A DNA stretch of 64,000 nt from Dendrophyllia cribrosa (taxonomy: Eukaryota; Cnidaria; Anthozoa; Scleractinia; Dendrophylliidae), in the NCBI GenBank assembly GCA_024195265.1, contig JAJLRJ010000014.1, positions 25,585,181 to 25,649,180 of the forward strand. The letters run 5' to 3'. A program made the translations under genes and the position numbers. The notes beneath the pieces are model-generated. The model was not told the DNA's origin. It searched no databases and saw only the letters and a list, made by a program, of their open reading frames with translations. Shown here in pieces: positions 51,101 to 54,100 of the stretch. Each line of letters starts with the position of its first letter. Position 1 is the stretch's first letter.

Positions 51101-54100
51101 TAGTGTAGTTCTAACTTTTGAGTCTGTGGACGATATCCTATGGTGTGACCATTCAAATGAAAGCTCTTCAGCAGTACTTTTGCATGTTACCATTTGTTCT
51201 AACTTTTGAGTCCGTTGATGAAATCCTATGGTGTGACCATTCAAATGAAACCTCTTCAGCAGTACTTTCACATGGTACCATTTGTTTTTCAATATTTTAC
51301 AAAATGAAATTTGGTATTTTTCTTGAATTTTGATATTTGGCACTCTTGGGAGTACACATTAAGTACATAATGTTTTCGTTATTGATGGGTCGACCGCCAA
51401 ACAGATTCCAAGAAGAACTAAGTTGTAAAGAAGCTATTTCAAGAGTGTAATTCATTAGCCTGCGAGCAAACCTACGTCAACAGTATTCAATGCAACTTGC
51501 ATCTCGTTGTAAAATTGCATTGTCTTGGATACGAATTTGAGCTCGATCAAAGTGAACGCAAGTAGTGGGGAGACTTTCTTGACTTGCATCTCCGTTTAGT
51601 CAAGACTTGAAAGGATACTGTCCCTGCTGTTATATCGTGTTTTTATGAGTGTGACCATGAACTTGCTTTATGCCGTGCTTTTCTATCTTGAAATAGGAAG
51701 AAAAAATGCTAAAAGTGATGAAAGCAATGAAACACAAACTAAACAGACTAAATAATCCACCAGAATGGCATTTTTGCTTTCTTGACCGCCTGTCACAATA
51801 TAAAATTTGATGAACCGGCTGTAATCCACTTCCATCCTTGCAATCCTGCACTTTATCTCCAAACTGCTGCCTCTGTTTTTCTCCATAGAATCTTTTTTTA
51901 CCCAATTTAGTTGCATATTTGGTAGCATTTGGCGATATAACATGGAAATAAGCTAAAGAAATGTTATTTCCTTTAAATACAAAAAGTCAGAGTGCACGTT
52001 ATAAAAGAACAATTCAATTATTTCATACTTATCTCTGACAATTCCTTGTTGTTTAGGTGCAAATGTTGATACCTCGTCAGGCATCAGTAGCAGAGACGTT
52101 CAACCTTCCGTCCCAGTCCCTCCCTACCCAGCTCCTGTCCAGGCTTCTCCTGACCAATTTGTGCCGCTGATATATGACAGGCGACTAATGGAAGCTGTTA
52201 CTAATGCGCAGAACTTTGTTTCTCAAACGTTCCCTGGAGCAAGACTTCTGGAAAGCCACAATGTAAGTTTCCATTGTATAGAGCGGTTTTCAATCGAGTA
52301 TCGACAGTAATTTCCCGATTGCGTTTTTTACGCTTTGTGATTGGCTAAAATATCTTGCGCCACTTTCTCAACTAGAGCAGTTTTCAATTGAGTGTCGTAA
52401 AACCAAAACCAAAGTAATCACTCTGGCCAATCACAAGATACGCAGACAATCCTTTGAACCAATCAAAACTCGTAGCGAATACATGTAGCCGGCGCCAAGC
52501 GCGGGAAAACGCGTGCAAGCAAGTCACGATTGGTTTTGGTTTTACTTCTGATTGGTTGAGAAAATGGCGCGAAATGTTTTAGCCAATCACAAAGCGTAGC
52601 AATGCAAATCCAAAGCAATCACGAAATTACTTTCGACACAATTAAAAACCGCTCTAATCGGAAGTGAAACCAAAATCAGTTGTGACTTGCATGCACGTGT
52701 TTTCCACTCTCTCCAACCAGGTTTATAAATGGATACCGACGACAAAATGCTAGGGGTAACCCTTTGATGGACCAGCATCTTATCCAGGGTGGAATGGTAA
52801 CACTCCTAGGTGCTTCATGCTGCGAAAACCGGGTTAAAGACCCAGTATTGTCCATTATGCTTCACGTGCCGCTGTTATTGTTTTGGTTTGCACGGGAGCG
52901 AGGCTTCTATTCTTTTCTAGGGTTTTGCTTTTCTCGCGGCAAACATTCAATCGCGTGGAAAGGAATTATATCGTCTCGTGCTTCTGTTCTCTTCAAACTT
53001 GTGATATTAAAATACGTTCTTAAGTGTTGCCTGATAAATGAGGTGCTTGAATAAACGGCTAAGAGCAACGTTTAACGACTGACATGGCCGATGCAAACGG
53101 ACAAGACCTACCGGATTTTTCAACATCAATAAAATGGCCGCCGATGCTCGCAGCGTGCAATGCATATTGTATTAAAGCTGCGGCCGAGTAGGCCACCTTT
53201 GGCGCCTGTGTGACTTCAACTTTGTACTTAGATTTTTTAAACTCTATCTCAGAATCAGATAATTTTAAAAACGTGTATTTGAGCCGATCCTGTGCATCTC
53301 ACAGTGTACCCTTTAAGAGGCTTTATAATGCCGAAACCGTGAACAAAGTAGCTTTCATCGGAAAGACTGATTCTCGCCTTTTTCGTTGCTATTCCAGGGC
53401 GTTCTTCACTTCCAAGTGGAGACCGAGGGTTTAAGTTGGTCGTATATCTTTGGACAGCTGGAGAAAAACAGAGCTGCTCTGAACATTGTGGACTACAGCG
53501 TCAGTCAGACCACGCTAGAACAGGTTAGCACTTGACACTCTTCAACTTCATGCTGGCTGTGCTTAAGACCTTGTCTCAGTACAGATCATTGCATGATTGA
53601 GCGGTGACAACTACTTATGCTAAACAAGCAGGAGACTTAGAGAACCCGTTCGAAAATAGTAGAGGTTGTAGAACTACCCGGTGTTGTGGACTGGCCAGTT
53701 CACATTCGTTCATGGGTGGGGTAGGTGGGGTGAGATGATGAATGGACTAAAAGTGTTATTATTATCTGGCCAGTTCACATTCGTTCGTGGGTGGGGTGGG
53801 TGAGGTAAGACGATGAATGGACTGAAAGTGTTATTATTATCTGGCCTGTTCACATTCGTTCATGGGTGGGGTGGGTGAGGTGAGATGATGAATGGACTGA
53901 AAGTGTTATTATTATCTGGCCAGTTCACATTCGTTCATGGGTGGGGTGGGGTGGGGTGAGATGACGAATGGACCGATAGTGGTATAATTGTCTGGCCAGT
54001 TCACATTTGTTCATGGGTTGGGTTGGTGGGGTGAGATGATGAACGGACTGAGTGTTATTATTGTCTGCCCTGTTCACATTCATTCATGGGTGGGGTGGGT

